Below are positions 1 through 7,610 of a stretch of DNA of 22,074 nucleotides, piece after piece. The notes under the pieces were generated by a model. That model saw only the letters and a program-made list of their open reading frames with translations, was not told the origin of the DNA and searched no databases. The number at the start of each line of letters is the position of its first letter. Within the stretch, counting starts at the first letter, position 1. Both the position numbers and the translations under genes were made by a program. Origin of the DNA: Arcobacter sp. UBA7394 (GTDB lineage Bacteria; Campylobacterota; Campylobacteria; Campylobacterales; Arcobacteraceae); the NCBI GenBank assembly GCA_002470185.1, contig DKNG01000165.1, positions 2,626-24,699 on the forward strand, read 5' to 3'.

Positions 1-1
1 T

Positions 2-655
2 TGTGCAGGAACAATGCACGGACTTAAAATGGCTCATCCAAATGATGAAATAGGTGTAGTTTATATAGATGCTCACGCTGATATTCACTCTCCATATACT
101 TCACCATCTGGAAATATTCATGGAATGCCATTATCTGTTGTAACAAATTTGGATAATAAAGAATCTCAAATCAATCAATTAGATGAAGAAGAGATTAAAT
201 ACTGGGAGAAATTAAAAGATATTGCAGGGGAGAAACCTTCAATAAAACCTGAGAATATAATCTTTTGTGCTTTAAGAGATTTTGAGAGAGCAGAAGAAAC
301 ATTAATCCATAAACACAATATTAAAAAATACAATGCCAAAGATATTACATACTTAGGTGTAAAAACTGTAGTTGATGAGATTTTTAAAAAATTAGAGCAT
401 TGTAAATATATTTATGTCTCTTTTGATGTGGATAGTATTGATCCTTTATATTTACCCGGAACTGGAACACCAAGTGAAAACGGTCTAAGTTTTGAGCAAG
501 CAATGCAATTAAATATGCAGCTTATAAAAAATGAAAAAGTTTGTTGTTGGGAAATTGCGGAGATAAATCCAAAATATGATGATGCAAACAGGGGAACAAC
601 TGCTATATTTAAAATATTAGAGCAGGTTACGAAGATGTTGATTAAAAACTATTGA
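2..655 (+). CDS. Arginase, 3' part (5' end outside window)
   Basis: Ureohydrolase of the arginase/agmatinase superfamily, expected to hydrolyse L-arginine to ornithine and urea with a binuclear manganese centre in the cytoplasm. The reading frame is open from base 2, so the N-terminus, including the first metal-binding histidine motif (GGDH type), lies upstream. The visible part has the second metal motif DAHAD, followed by the arginase-type segment SPSGNIHGMPLS, and near the C-terminus SFDVDSIDP with the following GTGTP loop. The SPSGN-HGMP segment favours arginase over agmatinase. The frame ends with TGA, only 4 bases before the stop of the convergent flavodoxin-like gene, and no terminator fits between them. 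The family is certain; substrate specificity is inferred from motifs. Confidence 0.9.
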   Translation, partial: CAGTMHGLKMAHPNDEIGVVYIDAHADIHSPYTSPSGNIHGMPLSVVTNLDNKESQINQLDEEEIKYWEKLKDIAGEKPSIKPENIIFCALRDFERAEETLIHKHNIKKYNAKDITYLGVKTVVDEIFKKLEHCKYIYVSFDVDSIDPLYLPGTGTPSENGLSFEQAMQLNMQLIKNEKVCCWEIAEINPKYDDANRGTTAIFKILEQVTKMLIKNY

Positions 656-659
656 CTAA

Positions 660-1262
660 TCAAGAGGCTTTGTGTTTAAAAGATTCTATTAACTTATCAG
701 CCATCGCAATTAGTCTGTCTTCGTATGAAAGTATTAAGTCTTCTTTAGGAGTGAAGGCTAACCAATCTAAAACCTTAGCACCAATTGAGTGTGAGGTTTG
801 TTCCATATACAATCTAGAAGTATAAAAACTGTGATTCATAAAATACTGGGTTGTGTTGTAGTTGATTAAAATTGAGCTTTTTTCTAGACTTTGTTTTCTA
901 GGAGTTGAGTTTCTTTGTCCAAAAGGCCAATAATGATAAGCAACAAATCTTTCAGATACTTTCTCATGAACTTTGTTTTTTGTAAAGAGGTTATTTCTAT
1001 CAGCTAAAATTACATAAGCATCAGCTTCTTCTATTTGTTTTAGGGTTTTATTCATATCGTCTTTGATTACACAATCAATTGGATATTCACCTTTTTTTTG
1101 AGTACAAGCCCTACATTGGGAACACTTAACAATTTGCATTTCTGAGTATTTTAATCTTACGGTTTGAATATTTAGTGAGTTAAAATAATCATTTAAGTAC
1201 GTAATTACTTTATCCATATCATTATGATTGGATTCAGTACAATCTATAAAATTTATTATCAT
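660..1262 (-). CDS. Flavodoxin-fold NAD(P)H:FMN reductase-like protein with a four-cysteine motif
   Basis: Predicted cytoplasmic flavoprotein of the NADPH-dependent FMN reductase / iron-sulfur flavoprotein group, about 200 residues. The N-terminal strand MIINFID is followed by a cysteine cluster C47-x2-C50-x2-C53-x9-C63 and then VIKDDM, the usual arrangement in this group. In Isf-type members these cysteines hold a 4Fe-4S cluster; whether they do here is unknown. The ATG at 1262 is preferred over the in-frame ATG at 1274 because AGGTG (1271-1267) sits five bases before it, and the longer start would place that site inside the gene. It converges on the arginase gene and is probably monocistronic, with a candidate TATAAT upstream. 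The electron acceptor cannot be told from the sequence. Confidence 0.75.
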   Translation of the reverse strand: MIINFIDCTESNHNDMDKVITYLNDYFNSLNIQTVRLKYSEMQIVKCSQCRACTQKKGEYPIDCVIKDDMNKTLKQIEEADAYVILADRNNLFTKNKVHEKVSERFVAYHYWPFGQRNSTPRKQSLEKSSILINYNTTQYFMNHSFYTSRLYMEQTSHSIGAKVLDWLAFTPKEDLILSYEDRLIAMADKLIESFKHKAS

Positions 1263-1266
1263 ATAA

Positions 1267-1271
1267 CACCT
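1267..1271 (-). promoter_or_regulatory. Ribosome binding site deciding the flavodoxin-like start
   Basis: AGGTG on the minus strand, five bases before the ATG at 1262. It lies between the two candidate ATG codons and so supports the downstream one. Confidence 0.6.
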
Positions 1272-1298
1272 CATTGAAAATTATCAATTTATACTGTA

Positions 1299-1304
1299 AT
1301 TATA
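1299..1304 (-). promoter_or_regulatory. Candidate -10 box of the flavodoxin-like gene
   Basis: TATAAT on the minus strand, about 37 bases before the chosen ATG. No clear -35 box is visible, which is normal for Campylobacterota promoters. Because the region is so AT-rich, a chance match is possible. Confidence 0.4.
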
Positions 1305-1357
1305 TTATGTTTTATTTTGCGAGAAAATAAAACTACACTTTATTTGAAACTTTTTTG

Positions 1358-1374
1358 TTTATTTGTGAAATAAA
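1358..1374. promoter_or_regulatory. Perfect dyad TTTATTT-GTG-AAATAAA, possible operator
   Basis: The two 7-base arms are perfect inverted complements around GTG, located between the two divergent promoters. The size suits a dimeric regulator, but it does not match a binding site I recognise, and AT-rich dyads arise easily by chance here. Confidence 0.2.
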
Positions 1375-1561
1375 TATGCAAAAAAGATATATTTATATTC
1401 TATACCCTTTGTATTACATTCGTATAACAAAATGAAGAAAAATAGAGAAAAAGATAATTTTAATATTATCTTATAAATAGAGAGTTTGCTAAGTTTTAGT
1501 CAAATTTATAGTTTATTTTACTCATGATTTGTTTATGCTTCCAACCTTAAATATCTTATGA

Positions 1562-1567
1562 TATAAT
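1562..1567 (+). promoter_or_regulatory. -10 box of thiI
   Basis: TATAAT lies 32 bases before the thiI ATG, preceded by a T-rich tract. A transcript starting near 1575 would have a short leader that includes the AAGG ribosome site at 1586-1589. Confidence 0.55.
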
Positions 1568-1599
1568 TCCGCTTATAAAACAAATAAGGTCCTCGTAAA

Positions 1600-3060
1600 A
1601 TGGAAATGTCACAAATAAAGACACAAAAATTCATAATTAAATTTTTCCCTGAAATCATGATCAAGGGTACTTCTGCCAAAAGACAAATGGTAGCACAATT
1701 ACATGGAAATATTCAAAAACTAACTAGAAAAATCTCTGAAGAAATTACTTCAAGAAAATTCTTTGATAAAATAGAAGTTGTATGTCCAATTGATGTAGTT
1801 ACAGAAACTAGACAAGTATTATTAGAAACACCAGGTGTTGAACAAGTACTTGAAGCATTACAATTTGATAAAATCACTACAATTGACGAAATTAAAGTTA
1901 TTGTAAATGAGCAAATGGCAAAAGAGATTCAAGGTAAAGCTTTTGTAGTAAGAGCTAAAAGATCTGGAACACACTCTTTTAAATCAACACAAATTGAACA
2001 AACTGTTGGTGGATATATGTTAAGTAGAAACAGTGGTTCTACTGTAGACTTACATAACCCAGAAGTAACTATTAGAATTGAGCTTGTTGATAACCAATTA
2101 AATATTATTACTCTTAAACACAAAGGTTTAGGTGGATTCCCATTAGGTACTCAAGGTGATATTTTATCATTAATGTCTGGTGGATTTGACTCAACAGTAG
2201 CTTCATACTTAACAATGAAAAGAGGTGTTAAAACACACTTTATTTTCTTTAACTTAGGTGGTGTTGCTCATGAGATTGGTGTTAAACAAGTAGCATTTTA
2301 TTTATGGAATAAATTTGGTTCTTCTCATAAAGTATCATTTATTTCTGTACCTTTTGATGATGTAGTTACTGAAATCTTCAGATCTACTAGTGAATCATAC
2401 ATGGGTGTTACACTAAAAAGACTTATGTTAAAAGCAGCAGAAAAAATTGCTGATGAAATGAAAATTGATGCAGTTATGACAGGGGAAAGTGTTGCTCAAG
2501 TATCTTCTCAAACATTAAGAAACTTAGCTTTAATTGACCAAGCTACAAATAAATTAGTTTTAAGACCTTTATCAACTATGAATAAACCAGAAATTATGGA
2601 TATTGCTAATCAAATTGGAACTAGAAGATTTGCAGAAACAATGCCTGAATATTGTGGTGTTATTTCTAAAAATCCTGTAACTCATGGCTCTTACGATAGA
2701 ATGGAAAAAGAAGCTAAGAAATTTGATTATTCAGTACTAGATACAGCTGTTGAAAATGCAATTAAAACAGATGTTAATGACATTGTAAATGATATTGAAG
2801 AAATCGGTCAAATGGAAGTAGTAAGTGATCTTTCAAGTGGAAATTACACAGTAATTGATATTAGACAAAGTGATGATTGTATTGAAACTTCTTGTGAAAC
2901 ACTAAAAATTCCTTTCTACAAATTAAAAAATGAATTCAAAAAATTACCTCAAAACAAAGAATACTTATTCTATTGTGATAAAGGTATTTTAAGTCAATTA
3001 CATGCACAGTATTTAAGAGATGCTGAAAACTGTAAGAATATTAAAGTTTATAGACCATAA
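1600..3060 (+). CDS. thiI: tRNA 4-thiouridine sulfurtransferase ThiI with rhodanese domain
   Basis: Cytoplasmic enzyme that activates U8 of tRNA with ATP and transfers persulfide sulfur to make 4-thiouridine; in some bacteria it also supplies sulfur for the thiamine thiazole. Domain order: N-terminal ferredoxin-like plus THUMP region (about 1-175), PP-loop ATPase with SGGFDS at 193-198, and C-terminal rhodanese domain. MPEYCGVIS places Cys352 where E. coli has Cys344, and FYCDKG gives rhodanese Cys459 (E. coli Cys456), so the catalytic disulfide pair appears intact. The ending KVYRP and the 486-residue length match the two-domain enterobacterial form. AAGG at 1586-1589 supports the ATG at 1600. 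It stands alone, with its own promoter and a downstream hairpin. Identification is secure; a thiamine role is not shown by the context. Confidence 0.95.
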   Translation: MEMSQIKTQKFIIKFFPEIMIKGTSAKRQMVAQLHGNIQKLTRKISEEITSRKFFDKIEVVCPIDVVTETRQVLLETPGVEQVLEALQFDKITTIDEIKVIVNEQMAKEIQGKAFVVRAKRSGTHSFKSTQIEQTVGGYMLSRNSGSTVDLHNPEVTIRIELVDNQLNIITLKHKGLGGFPLGTQGDILSLMSGGFDSTVASYLTMKRGVKTHFIFFNLGGVAHEIGVKQVAFYLWNKFGSSHKVSFISVPFDDVVTEIFRSTSESYMGVTLKRLMLKAAEKIADEMKIDAVMTGESVAQVSSQTLRNLALIDQATNKLVLRPLSTMNKPEIMDIANQIGTRRFAETMPEYCGVISKNPVTHGSYDRMEKEAKKFDYSVLDTAVENAIKTDVNDIVNDIEEIGQMEVVSDLSSGNYTVIDIRQSDDCIETSCETLKIPFYKLKNEFKKLPQNKEYLFYCDKGILSQLHAQYLRDAENCKNIKVYRP

Positions 3061-3073
3061 TAAAACAAATATT

Positions 3074-3107
3074 TCAAACAAAGATAATTTTAAATATCTT
3101 TGTTTGA
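3074..3107 (+). terminator. Hairpin terminator after thiI
   Basis: A perfect 13-bp inverted repeat (3074-3086 with 3095-3107) around an 8-base loop begins 14 bases after the thiI stop. The stem is AT-rich and is followed by only a short T run, so termination may be incomplete. Confidence 0.6.
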
Positions 3108-3160
3108 TTATGTAATAAATACTCTCATATCTACTAATAACACGTAAATAACATTGAATG

Positions 3161-3200
3161 TTAGCTTAAATTATCAAAAAATAATTAGTTCTAAAGCTAA
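3161..3200 (+). promoter_or_regulatory. Nested inverted repeat in the leader of the LRR-like gene
   Basis: Outer arms TTAGCTT (3161-3167) and AAGCTAA (3194-3200) enclose inner arms AATTAT (3169-3174) and ATAATT (3181-3186). It lies 41 bases before the ATG and could be a leader structure or an operator. The stems are short and AT-rich, so this is tentative. Confidence 0.2.
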
Positions 3201-3240
3201 TAAAAACTAAAATTTAAATACATAGAAATAAAGGCAAAGA

Positions 3241-4734
3241 ATGAAGAGCTTTTCAGCGATTGAAAAATGGTTAGATGGACACTCAATTGACAATTATGTC
3301 ATTACAGATGATTTTAATATTATTGTTCATGGAAGTGTAAATTTAAATGGAAAACTTAATGATAAAAAACTGCCTGTAAAATTTAGACAAGTAAATGGTT
3401 ATTTTGATATAAGTAATAATAGCCTTAATACTCTTGATGGATGTCCTGATACTGTTGGAAAAGATTTTAATTGTGCAAATAATGATTTAGATTCTTTAAT
3501 GGGAGCACCTACTAAAGTTGGAGATTTTGATTGTTCAGGAAACAAACTAACAACTTTATCTTATTGCCCAAAAGAGGTAATAGGATTCTTCAACTGTTCA
3601 AATAATAGATTAACATCAATTAAAGGAAGTCCAAGATCTGTTAAGGGTTACTTTAAATGTTCAAACAATAGAATTGAGTCTTTAAAAGGTGGACCTAAAT
3701 ATATTACTTCTTATTTTGATTGTTCTAACAACTACATCAAAGAGTTAAATGGTGGACCAATTACAGTTGAACAAGACTATATTTGTAATGGTAACTCTAT
3801 AAAAGACTTAGATGGAATAGCTGATAATATTGGTTGGGATTTAATCACTGATGTTAGATTAAATAAACTAGCCAACTCTTTTAATGAAGATGATAAATCA
3901 TGGAAATATAAGGGTAAAGAAGTAATTGCTCATGTATATAAACCTGTAGTTGCTTTATCTTCAAAAGATGAAATTAACAGATGGTTATCAAAACATGAAA
4001 TCAAAGGAACTACAATCCTTAGTGATAACTCTGTAAATGTTAAAGGAAGTGTAAAACTATCTGATAAACTTGCAAACTTCTCAAAACTACCTCTTAACTT
4101 TAATGAAGTAGATGGAGACTTTGATATTAGTAATAATGAATTAGTATCCCTTGAAGGTTGTCCAAAAGTTGTAACAGGAGATTTCTTAGCTTTTAAAAAT
4201 GAATTAGTATCACTAAAAGGTGGCCCTAAAGAAGTAGGGGGAAGTTTTATTATTCTAAAGAATAACATCTCTTCTTTAAAACACTCACCATCTGTGGTAA
4301 AAGAAGATTTTATTTGCTCACACAATCAATTAAAAGATTTGGATGGATTAAATTCTGTACAAGGTTCTATTTTTACTAGTGTATTTATTCCAAGAATTAG
4401 ATCTCAAAAATATGTATACAACTCTGTTACGACATATAAGTATCCAGGGGATACTATTTCTGAGTATTTAGACAAAATATATGTAACTTTAACTGATGAA
4501 GAAAAAATCTTTGAAAAAACAAAAGAAAATCTAAAAAATGCTATCACAAGATTAGTTGATACAAATAGTCTAAAGAAAGAGATGATTAACGATACTTTAA
4601 TTAAGAATCTTGATAAGTATCATTTAGATGAGTTAAAACAAAAAGTAATGCTACTTAAAAATCCAAAACCTAGAAGTAAAGATGAATTAACTGAAAGTGA
4701 TGTTCTAAAACTAGCTTTTGAGGTTGAACTGTAA
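3241..4734 (+). CDS. Internally duplicated leucine-rich-repeat-like protein
   Basis: A 497-residue protein of unknown function with no signal peptide or membrane segment. Residues 55-200 contain seven repeats of 20-21 residues on the pattern F-x-C-S-N-N-x-L-x-S-L-x-G-x-P-x-x-V-x-G; residues 294-375 contain four more. Each block is preceded by a related header of about 54 residues (1-54 and 240-293; both have a W-L-x-x-H segment, then G-S-V-x-L, then L-P-x-x-F). The protein therefore arose by duplication of a header-plus-repeat unit. The C-terminal 95 residues are charged and predicted helical. Such repeats form a solenoid suited to protein binding, and similar sequences occur in large phages and in bacteria. 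AAAGG at 3230-3234 supports the start. No functional partner is evident, and its neighbours are unrelated. Confidence 0.8.
   Translation: MKSFSAIEKWLDGHSIDNYVITDDFNIIVHGSVNLNGKLNDKKLPVKFRQVNGYFDISNNSLNTLDGCPDTVGKDFNCANNDLDSLMGAPTKVGDFDCSGNKLTTLSYCPKEVIGFFNCSNNRLTSIKGSPRSVKGYFKCSNNRIESLKGGPKYITSYFDCSNNYIKELNGGPITVEQDYICNGNSIKDLDGIADNIGWDLITDVRLNKLANSFNEDDKSWKYKGKEVIAHVYKPVVALSSKDEINRWLSKHEIKGTTILSDNSVNVKGSVKLSDKLANFSKLPLNFNEVDGDFDISNNELVSLEGCPKVVTGDFLAFKNELVSLKGGPKEVGGSFIILKNNISSLKHSPSVVKEDFICSHNQLKDLDGLNSVQGSIFTSVFIPRIRSQKYVYNSVTTYKYPGDTISEYLDKIYVTLTDEEKIFEKTKENLKNAITRLVDTNSLKKEMINDTLIKNLDKYHLDELKQKVMLLKNPKPRSKDELTESDVLKLAFEVEL
3403..3840 (+). repeat. LRR-like repeat block 1 (seven units)
   Basis: Seven imperfect in-frame units of about 60-63 bases encode motifs starting FDISNN, FNCANN, FDCSGN, FNCSNN, FKCSNN, FDCSNN and YICNGN at residues 55, 76, 96, 117, 138, 159 and 180. 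Confidence 0.8.
4120..4365 (+). repeat. LRR-like repeat block 2 (four units, diverged)
   Basis: Four in-frame units start FDISNN, FLAFKN, FIILKN and FICSHN at residues 294, 315, 336 and 357. The middle two have lost the Cys-Ser pair kept in block 1, which indicates relaxed constraint or a different ligand surface. Confidence 0.7.
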
Positions 4735-4740
4735 GTTTTA

Positions 4741-4770
4741 ATATAAAAGAAGTTGATTCTTCTTTTATAT
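4741..4770. terminator. Bidirectional terminator between the LRR-like gene and the signalling operon
   Basis: A perfect 12-bp stem (4741-4752 with 4759-4770) with a 6-base loop is flanked by T-rich sequence on both strands. It begins 6 bases after the LRR gene stop and overlaps the stop codon of the convergent receiver-kinase gene. Confidence 0.7.
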
Positions 4771-5961
4771 CTCTCTTGGAAGTGTAATTACAAATTTTGC
4801 ACCTTCGTAATTTTCTTCATTAAATTTAAATCTACTATTTTTAGCTTTTATATTTCCTAACATAGAATCATTGATTATTTTATAAACAATATTTAATCCA
4901 AGTCCAATACCGTGAGATTTATGTTTTGTTGTGAAATATGGTTCAAATATCTTATGAATATTTTCTGTTTTAATTCCACCTGCATTGTCTTTGATAGTTA
5001 ATACAATATTATCATGTTCATCTTTTTTTGTACAAATGAAAATATACTTTTTCCCTTCTATTTTATTTAAGGCTTCAATTGCATTATGAATGATATTTAT
5101 CATAGCTTGGAATAGGCTATTTGCAAGGTTTGTAACCTCAATATCATCATCTAGATTTGTAATGATTAGTATGTCATTTTTTGATAAAATATAGTCTTCA
5201 GTGGTAATACATTTATTTATAAGTTCTGATAAATTAAAAGGTTTGATTTTATCTTTATATGTAAAATCTCTAAAATTATCTATAGTATTTGATAATTCAT
5301 TTGTAGTTTTCATAATCATATCTATATTTGTTTCAAGCTCTTCTGCTTTGATTAAATCTAATTTGATATTTAGATGCATTCCTGAGGCACATGTAGAGAT
5401 AACAGATAAAGGTTGTCTCCATTGGTGGGCTATATTACCAATCATTTCACCTAGCGCTGCCATTTTACTTTGTTCTACAATTTCTAGCTGTTGAGTTTGA
5501 ACTTTTTCTTTTAAAGCAATTTCATTTTGTAATGCAGTATAAAGATTGTCATTTACAGCTTTTAATTCTTTATTTTTTAGAATAATTTCTTTATATAATT
5601 TTAGTTTATTAGTAAATTGATGATTATCAATAGGCTTAGTTAAATAATCAATTGCACCAATTTCAAAACCTTTTTGTTGAAATTCTTCTTCTTTAAATGC
5701 AGCAGTTAAAAATATTACTGGAATATCTTGAGTTTTAGGATTACTCTTTAAGTACTTTGCAGTTGCAAAACCATCAAGTCCTGGCATTTGAATATCTAAT
5801 ATAATTATATCAACATCATTTGTATATGTAATTTTTAGTGCATCTTCACCACTTGAGGCTAAAAGAAGTTCAACATTATCAATATATTCGTCTATTAAGT
5901 ACTGTAAGGATATTCTATTTGCTTCTATATCATCAACAGCTAGTACAGTTATATTTTTCAT
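4765..5961 (-). CDS. Receiver-histidine kinase fusion (REC-HisKA-HATPase), soluble
   Basis: Cytoplasmic two-component protein of 398 residues with a receiver ahead of a kinase. The receiver (about 4-125) has the acidic pair D10-D11, phosphoacceptor D56 in LDIQMPG, T86 and K109. A coiled coil (about 125-165) leads to the dimerisation helix with H179 in NIAHQWRQPL, the HWRQPL-class H-box frequent in Campylobacterota. The ATPase domain shows N293, the G1 box DNAGGI (325-330) and G2 GIGLGL (351-356). There is no membrane segment, so its input is probably phosphorylation of D56. It is the last gene of the operon; its ATG overlaps the stop of the CheB-CheR gene as ATGA, with GAGG five bases upstream. 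It is a paralogue of the protein starting at 21590. No DNA-binding output domain is present. Confidence 0.9.
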   Translation of the reverse strand: MKNITVLAVDDIEANRISLQYLIDEYIDNVELLLASSGEDALKITYTNDVDIIILDIQMPGLDGFATAKYLKSNPKTQDIPVIFLTAAFKEEEFQQKGFEIGAIDYLTKPIDNHQFTNKLKLYKEIILKNKELKAVNDNLYTALQNEIALKEKVQTQQLEIVEQSKMAALGEMIGNIAHQWRQPLSVISTCASGMHLNIKLDLIKAEELETNIDMIMKTTNELSNTIDNFRDFTYKDKIKPFNLSELINKCITTEDYILSKNDILIITNLDDDIEVTNLANSLFQAMINIIHNAIEALNKIEGKKYIFICTKKDEHDNIVLTIKDNAGGIKTENIHKIFEPYFTTKHKSHGIGLGLNIVYKIINDSMLGNIKAKNSRFKFNEENYEGAKFVITLPREI

Positions 5962-7610
5962 TTTTTCCTCTTATAAATCTTATTTTTTTCATCTATTGTT
6001 AAATACTTTTCATTTTTATTTAATGATTCACTTTCCCCTAAAACTAAAAACCCATAGGAATCAAGGGACTCTTTGAATAAATCAAAGATTTTGTTTTTTA
6101 AATCTTTATCAAAATAAATTAGTACGTTTCTACAAAAAATCAATTGAAATTCATTTAGTTTTGCATCTAATGCTAAGTTGTGCCTAAAAAACAATATTTT
6201 GTCTTTTATCTCTTCATTTATTTCTACAAAATTATCATGATCAATAAAGTATTTGCTAAAACTTTCATCTCCGCCTGCTTGGTAATAATGCTTTAAAAAT
6301 CTATTATAACTATCTTTTGAATATAGTCCATTTTCTGCATTTTTTAATATTACTTCATTTAAATCTGTTGCATATATTAAACTTCTATCTAATAATCCAA
6401 GCTCTTTTAAGAATATGGCTATAGAGTAGGGTTCTTCACCACTACTACATCCAGCACACCAAACTTTAATATCTAAGTAACTATCAAGTTTAGGTAGTAT
6501 CTCATTTCTCAATAATTTAAATACTTTTGGATTTCTATAAAAGGTTGTAATATTAACAGAAATATTCAAAAACAAATCTTTAAAAATACTTTTATTACTT
6601 AAAATAATATTTTCAAAATCATGGAAACTATTAGGCTTTAAAGCTGTATAGAAAAGATGTATTCTTCTTTTTATATGTTTAATACTATATCCACTATAGT
6701 CATATCCATATTTATTATTAATTTTAATTAGAAATTTTTCAATTTGTTCTTGTGTAAAAAAATCGTCGCTTATATTAAATTTAATATATTTAATTATGTC
6801 ATCAACTGATAAAACATCACTGTAATACTTTGTATTTATAGCATTTTCAAGCATTGCTTTTGCTTCACATTCACTAGGATCTTCAATAATTACAGAAGTA
6901 TTATTTTGATGTAACAATTTTAAACTATCACTACCATCTGCACCATATCCAGAAACTAAAACACATAAAAGTTTATTCTTATAATCATTTGATAAAGACT
7001 CAAAAGCAGTACTTATTGATGGTTTAGAAAAATTTCTTTTTTCTTCATCAGTTAAGAAAACATATCCAGATATTGTTACTAAATGTTTGCCAGGAGGTGC
7101 AACATAAATTGTTGCTGGTTCAACTTTCATATCAGATTGAGCCTCTACTACTTTGTATTTATCTGTGTACTTTTGTAGTATTTGGCTTAGTGTACTTTTT
7201 TTATCTGCTTTTTGATGCATAATGATAAAAACTGAAATATCAGATTCAGGTAATTCTTTTATTATGTTAATAAAACGAGAAAGACTTCCCGCACTACCTG
7301 CTAATGCTAAGTATTCTAAATTTAGTAGTTTGAATTTATCTTCATAATTATTATGATACTTCAAATCAAAGCCTAAATTCATTAAATAACTTTTAAGTGT
7401 TGATTCATTTGTAAAAATAGTAATATTCTCTTTAATCTCTTGAAGTTTTAATACAATACTTCTTGGAATAATTTGAATATTTAAAAAGCTAATTTCAATT
7501 TTAGTATCTATTGTAAGGTAAGATAATAGATCTTTAATAGAGGATTTTTTATCTAAATCCTGTACAATTATCTTTCTTACCCCTTCTTGTTCATGTGCAA
7601 TTATATTCAT
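5958..7610 (-). CDS. CheB-CheR fusion (methylesterase plus methyltransferase) with extra N-terminal domain
   Basis: Bifunctional receptor-modification protein of 550 residues. Residues 1-95 form an alpha/beta domain without a receiver aspartate; the stretch from strand IEISFLNIQII to TIFTNES and LMNLGFD vaguely resembles a STAS fold. Residues 97-275 are CheB-like: nucleophile S106 in AGSAGS, H132 in MHQ and D225 in GADG fit the catalytic triad. Residues 285-545 are CheR-like: TFYRN (356-360), SAM-binding segment WCAGCSSGEEPY (384-395) and NVLIYFD (495-501). Unlike classical CheB there is no receiver, and unlike many CheB-CheR fusions there is no PAS domain. It overlaps both neighbours as ATGA (7607-7610 and 5958-5961), so translation is probably coupled. 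The likely substrate is the adjacent kinase or distant chemoreceptors. Confidence 0.88.
   Translation of the reverse strand: MNIIAHEQEGVRKIIVQDLDKKSSIKDLLSYLTIDTKIEISFLNIQIIPRSIVLKLQEIKENITIFTNESTLKSYLMNLGFDLKYHNNYEDKFKLLNLEYLALAGSAGSLSRFINIIKELPESDISVFIIMHQKADKKSTLSQILQKYTDKYKVVEAQSDMKVEPATIYVAPPGKHLVTISGYVFLTDEEKRNFSKPSISTAFESLSNDYKNKLLCVLVSGYGADGSDSLKLLHQNNTSVIIEDPSECEAKAMLENAINTKYYSDVLSVDDIIKYIKFNISDDFFTQEQIEKFLIKINNKYGYDYSGYSIKHIKRRIHLFYTALKPNSFHDFENIILSNKSIFKDLFLNISVNITTFYRNPKVFKLLRNEILPKLDSYLDIKVWCAGCSSGEEPYSIAIFLKELGLLDRSLIYATDLNEVILKNAENGLYSKDSYNRFLKHYYQAGGDESFSKYFIDHDNFVEINEEIKDKILFFRHNLALDAKLNEFQLIFCRNVLIYFDKDLKNKIFDLFKESLDSYGFLVLGESESLNKNEKYLTIDEKNKIYKRKK

Larger units (their letters stand above)
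1263..1599. other. Intergenic region between divergent flavodoxin-like gene and thiI
   Basis: This 337-base stretch contains no convincing coding frame. It holds the promoter regions of both divergent genes, a perfect 7-3-7 dyad at 1358-1374 and an AT-only 8-bp hairpin at 1451-1472 (arms AAGATAAT and ATTATCTT). A small RNA between 1375 and 1472 is conceivable, but there is no direct evidence for one. Confidence 0.5.

Noticed and set aside
1358..1374. Fur, PerR or FNR box
   Set aside because: The dyad TTTATTT-GTG-AAATAAA does not match the consensus of these regulators closely enough to name one; it is listed only as a possible operator.
3930..4325. Open frame of 131 codons on the minus strand inside the LRR-like gene
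   Set aside because: The in-frame repeats on the plus strand explain its length; its own translation is low-complexity and matches no family.
3241..4734. Surface-exposed internalin-like LRR protein
   Set aside because: There is no signal peptide, sorting signal or membrane segment, so a cytoplasmic protein is more likely.
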